A DNA stretch of 59,682 bases, taken from a virus. Position 1 is the first letter of the stretch; the number at the start of each line of letters is the position of its first letter. The stretch covers positions 1-59,682 of IMG/VR virus record IMGVR_UViG_3300043466_003081. One strand, 5' to 3'. Below, one piece after another: positions 57,163-59,682 of the stretch. A program made the position numbers and the translations under genes. The notes below the pieces were generated by a model. That model searched no databases. It worked only from the letters and a program-made list of their open reading frames with translations, and had not been told where the DNA came from.

Positions 57163-57408
57163 AGACTCATTTTGGCTCACCAAGATAGTTGCTATTTCTT
57201 GTACAATTGTTGGGTAATCTTCTTTAGACAGTAAAAGAGTACCAGCAGCAAGGTCTTCTTTGTTAATAAGGCTCTTGTGTCTATGCTCAATTAAATCATA
57301 GGTTTTTAAGAGTTCTTTAGCCATCGAATCAAATTTAGAGTCTTCAATTAAACTCTCGTCTAGTATGTAGTATGCATAGGCCGTGATCAAATACCACGGC
57401 ACAAGCAT
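57154..57408 (-). CDS. Small protein resembling the NAD+ ligase Ia domain (84 aa)
   Basis: MLVPWYLITAYAYYILDESL then IEDSKFDSMAKELLKTYD recalls the N-terminal Ia domain of NAD-dependent DNA ligases (YY-x-L-D-x-P-x-I-x-D-x-E/K-Y/F-D). No adenylation domain exists here, so it is at most an accessory or a remnant. The start is uncertain: ATG 57408 follows the metallophosphoesterase stop closely; an in-frame ATG at 57486 is possible. Confidence 0.45.
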   Translation of the reverse strand: MLVPWYLITAYAYYILDESLIEDSKFDSMAKELLKTYDLIEHRHKSLINKEDLAAGTLLLSKEDYPTIVQEIATILVSQNESTS

Positions 57409-57415
57409 GTTAGGA

Positions 57416-57952
57416 TTAGTTTTTGTCACCTTGAAGTTTTTTATACTTAGCAAGGATTTCTTCGATCGCAATCGGTTTGTAGTCATTCTGTTCCACACAA
57501 GCGTTAAAGTAAGGACCTGGAGGGCTATCGTTATTATGGATATGACCGTGAACGTTAACACCACCAGCTACAACAATACGCTCATGGATGCTAGCTTCAT
57601 GAATAGGAACATGAGTCAGTAGAAGGTTCCATTCAGTAAAGACTCGCCACATAGATATCTTTTTAAACCATCCTCCTTTTGCAAGAAAAGGAATATCGTC
57701 ATGGTTTCCTACGATCAACCGTTTAGAGCCGTGCAGTTTACTTAATAGACTACCTAGCTCCTCGTAACAGTTAGCTCCCATACCAACATCGCCCAGATGG
57801 TAAACCTTATCACCGGGTTTCACTACAGAGTTCCAGTTATCAACTAAACACTCATTCATTAACTCTGCATTAGCAAAAGGACGACCACAGTACTGGATAA
57901 TATTGTCGTGAAAGAAGTGAGTATCAGAAGTAACCCAGATGTTTTTACTCAT
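57416..57952 (-). CDS. Calcineurin-like metallophosphoesterase
   Basis: 178 residues with the two-metal signature: SD10TH12FFHDN, GDKVYHLGDVG, LIVGNHDD, LLLTHVPIH, and NVHGHIHNN. Of the small phosphodiesterase type, likely acting on a nucleotide or cyclic nucleotide. Found in many phage nucleotide modules. It overlaps the MazG-like gene by eight bases. Confidence 0.9.
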   Translation of the reverse strand: MSKNIWVTSDTHFFHDNIIQYCGRPFANAELMNECLVDNWNSVVKPGDKVYHLGDVGMGANCYEELGSLLSKLHGSKRLIVGNHDDIPFLAKGGWFKKISMWRVFTEWNLLLTHVPIHEASIHERIVVAGGVNVHGHIHNNDSPPGPYFNACVEQNDYKPIAIEEILAKYKKLQGDKN

Positions 57953-58238
57953 GACTCATTCCATTACCTATAGAGATTTTTCGATACTTTTCAATCTTTA
58001 CAAACTTCATATCAAGTAAGTCTGCGTTAGGGTCATACTCAAAACGAGGCTCTTCACCTTCCACTAGAATAGCACAAGCACAGACATCGTTCCACTCTTT
58101 AATAAGAGCTTCATAGTTTTTCTCAAGAGTGTTAGGATGAACTTCATCCATACCAAACTGAGCGCACTTGATAGCTACTTGAGCTAGCTCTGCTGCTTCT
58201 TCTGCTAGCTTTAGAAGGTAGTATTGCTGCTTATTCAT
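57945..58238 (-). CDS. MazG-like nucleotide pyrophosphohydrolase
   Basis: 97 residues, all-alpha: LAEE13-E14-A-A-E17-LAQVAIKCAQ (E-E-x-x-E) and LIKEWNDVCACA (second E-x-x-D), the MazG/dUTPase-like NTP hydrolase metal site. It may lower host alarmone or non-canonical NTP levels. Overlaps the next small gene at its start. Confidence 0.75.
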   Translation of the reverse strand: MNKQQYYLLKLAEEAAELAQVAIKCAQFGMDEVHPNTLEKNYEALIKEWNDVCACAILVEGEEPRFEYDPNADLLDMKFVKIEKYRKISIGNGMSHE

Positions 58239-58389
58239 TTTTGCATTCCACTTTTGTGTCTAGTGTTGGGGGTAACTGATACTGTTCAACTATTAACTTT
58301 TCACCACAAGTTTCGCAGACATAAACTTTTCTAAGTGTGTTGATAAGTATGTCATGGAACTTCCATTTGCAAGCTTTCACTTTGATCAT
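58231..58389 (-). CDS. Small Cys-rich zinc-binding-like protein (52 aa)
   Basis: ATG at 58389 overlaps the GNAT stop (ATGA) and TAA at 58231-58233 overlaps the next start. It contains KACKWKFHDILINTLRKVYV then CETCGEK, with a lone Cys at 7 and one near the C-terminus (VECKNE). A C...C-x2-C arrangement might hold one zinc. Unrecognised. Confidence 0.55.
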   Translation of the reverse strand: MIKVKACKWKFHDILINTLRKVYVCETCGEKLIVEQYQLPPTLDTKVECKNE

Positions 58390-58835
58390 CGTAAAGCTTT
58401 CTTGTAAGTAAACTCGATAGCCTCATAACCAAGCTTGGTATAAAGCAGATCTAAGTTACTCATCTTACTAGTGAAAGACATAACTACAAAATCTGCTTTA
58501 GCTTTTTCTTTAGCCCAAATTTCAAAGTCTTTAAGCATAGCTAGGCTCTTACGCCCTCGGTACTCAGGCTTTACATACCAACCTAGCTCTGAAGCAAGTA
58601 CTTCATCAAAGTAAGGTCCTTCGCTAGCAACACCTACTAACAACCCTACTACTTTAACTTCATCTTTCAAAACAATGCAGTAAAAGTTCTTATCGTAAAC
58701 CAAAGAAGCTTCTAAAATATTTCTTAGCTTAGCTCGATTAAACTTTTTAGAAGTTCCATAAAGGGTGTTAAACTCAGTAGCTAAGTCTAAAGTAGCTTCA
58801 ATGTCGAATACTTGTAATTTTTCTAGTTGAATCAT
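58386..58835 (-). CDS. GNAT-family acetyltransferase
   Basis: 149 residues. LGWYVKPEYRGRKSLAMLKD is the acetyl-CoA motif A (R-G-x-x-x-x-x-L), with KADFVVMSFTSKMSNLDLLY and YTKLGYEAIEFTYKK at the end. Substrate unknown; a phage could modify host proteins or its own product. It starts at the stop of the helicase gene (58835). Confidence 0.75.
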   Translation of the reverse strand: MIQLEKLQVFDIEATLDLATEFNTLYGTSKKFNRAKLRNILEASLVYDKNFYCIVLKDEVKVVGLLVGVASEGPYFDEVLASELGWYVKPEYRGRKSLAMLKDFEIWAKEKAKADFVVMSFTSKMSNLDLLYTKLGYEAIEFTYKKALR

Positions 58836-59682
58836 TATGCTACCTCTGTTGTTATTAGCTCAAAGCTGTCCTCATCTTTTTTCTCAACTTCTTCAAGGCG
58901 ACCCGTAGCTGAGTTGAATCGATACGCACCTGCAGGACCTGTATTTCCGGTTTTCCGGTCTTTGAGAAGGTAGATTTGACTACGATTTCGAACCAACTCA
59001 TTTTCTGCAAGCTTGTTCCTTGAAATCGCAATAGTCTGGAAGGAGATTTGCTTAAGTGATCCAGAGCCTTTAAGGTCATCTTCGCTAATTGGAGCACCCG
59101 ACTCAAATGAGTCTTCCCCCGACTTAACCTTTCTAAGATGTGATACAACTCCGACCCAAATGTTGTGGCGTTTAACGATCTTAAGTAAATCGGACATGAA
59201 TCGATCGATTGCAGCGTTAACATTACCATCTTCTGTCTCCGATACTGCGATAGTGATATGGTCTAGATAAATATAACGGCAACCGTTTAAAGCCATGTAC
59301 TCAATCTTGTCTATCAACCCGTTATCGCTAACAGAGCCTTGGTGATCAAGAAGGATAACACGATTAGGTAACCCTACAGTAGCCTCCCAAGCCTTACGCT
59401 CGTCTTCTTCTGTAATCTCTACTCCTGGAAGACCTAAACGTTTGTTCAGGTACAAGCCCATAATACCGCCAACAGTTTCACCCACATCTTCTTCAAGGAA
59501 AATACAACCGATTTTTTCTTCTGTTGTTTTGAGAAGATGAAAGATATCTTCACGAAGCATAGTAGACTTACCAATAGAGGTACCAGCAGCAATCATAGTA
59601 ATAGTGCTTAACGCACGACCATGAGTCAACTCATTTAGTCGATTAAGGAAAGGGGGCCAAGGAACAAACTCAAGGTTTTTAA
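58835..59682 (-). CDS. Replicative DNA helicase (DnaB/T7 gp4 C-terminal type), partial
   Basis: Reading open to the right edge, so the N-terminus (and any primase) is outside the window. An annotated start within (TTG 59629) is not real: the frame continues upstream with ...WPPFLNRLNELTHG. Walker A G-T-S-I-G-K-S-T, Walker B CRYIYLDHI, then GVVSHLRK, SGSLKQISFQTIAISRNK, LKDRKTGNTG (arginine finger region). It is a RecA-fold hexameric helicase. Confidence 0.88.
   Translation of the reverse strand, partial: KNLEFVPWPPFLNRLNELTHGRALSTITMIAAGTSIGKSTMLREDIFHLLKTTEEKIGCIFLEEDVGETVGGIMGLYLNKRLGLPGVEITEEDERKAWEATVGLPNRVILLDHQGSVSDNGLIDKIEYMALNGCRYIYLDHITIAVSETEDGNVNAAIDRFMSDLLKIVKRHNIWVGVVSHLRKVKSGEDSFESGAPISEDDLKGSGSLKQISFQTIAISRNKLAENELVRNRSQIYLLKDRKTGNTGPAGAYRFNSATGRLEEVEKKDEDSFELITTEVA

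Noticed and set aside
59629-59682. Helicase start at TTG 59629
   Set aside because: The frame continues to the window edge with a typical helicase linker (WPPFLNRLNEL), so the real start lies outside.
1-59682. Terminase, integrase, repressor, CRISPR array or tRNA genes
   Set aside because: I looked for their motifs and arrangements and saw none. Terminase must lie outside the window, and I saw no temperate functions.

Overview
The window is part of the genome of a virulent, long-tailed double-stranded DNA phage (Caudoviricetes, siphovirus-like). The evidence is a 3206-residue tape measure, a tube/chaperone/tape-measure order, a DUF4055-type portal, a scaffold and major capsid pair, and a four-gene lysis cassette with an embedded Rz/Rz1-like spanin pair, which implies a Gram-negative host. 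No integrase, repressor, tRNA or CRISPR array was seen. No terminase is present, so the genome must extend beyond the window. Base composition is AT-rich (roughly 40% GC by eye). One GC-rich patch (about 2285-2460) and cyanophage-like fibre N-termini hint at a marine or alphaproteobacterial setting, but the host is not determined.

Layout. (1) 1-7911, minus strand: a dense array of small, mostly unrecognised genes with ATGA/TAATG overlaps. It includes a SleB-like cell wall hydrolase, two cytidine-deaminase-fold proteins, three tandem paralogues that share a C-terminal signature, four tiny hydrophobic peptides, a 21-residue Cys-rich peptide, and repeated hairpin/leader elements. (2) 8014-46851, plus strand: PhoH, portal, fibre proteins, a fibre-assembly chaperone, a 1507-residue MuF-RNA polymerase fusion, scaffold, capsid, connectors, tail tube, frameshifted tail chaperones, tape measure, tail tip and fibres, endolysin, holin-like protein and spanins. 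(3) 46880-46915: a terminator between convergent transcription units. (4) 46917-59682, minus strand: a phiEco32-like amidoligase/ATP-grasp/glutamine-amidotransferase island, glutaredoxin, an HNH endonuclease, NrdA, NrdB, a metallophosphoesterase, a MazG-like protein, a GNAT protein and a DnaB/T7-gp4-like helicase cut by the right edge.

The most striking element is the gene at 17868-22391. Its N-terminal part is a MuF minor head protein. Its C-terminal half carries all the core motifs of a T7-like single-subunit RNA polymerase (D1105 in motif A, K1173/Y1181 in motif B, H1423-D1424 in motif C). It sits inside the head/tail operon, so the simplest reading is a virion-packaged polymerase that is injected with the DNA, analogous to N4 vRNAP but attached to a head protein. 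A 21-bp element ending in a CTATAAAG(A/C)AGA block, which resembles T7/SP6-class promoters, occurs at three dispersed places (2603, 22639 and 57162 on the minus strand) and is a candidate cognate promoter.

How the genes work together: the virion module builds the particle and possibly delivers the polymerase. The leftmost genes probably act in host takeover. The right arm supplies deoxynucleotides (NrdA/NrdB/glutaredoxin, deaminases, MazG-like), replication (helicase), and an ammonia-dependent peptide or metabolite ligation pathway (two amidoligases, an ATP-grasp enzyme and two glutaminases) whose substrate is unknown.
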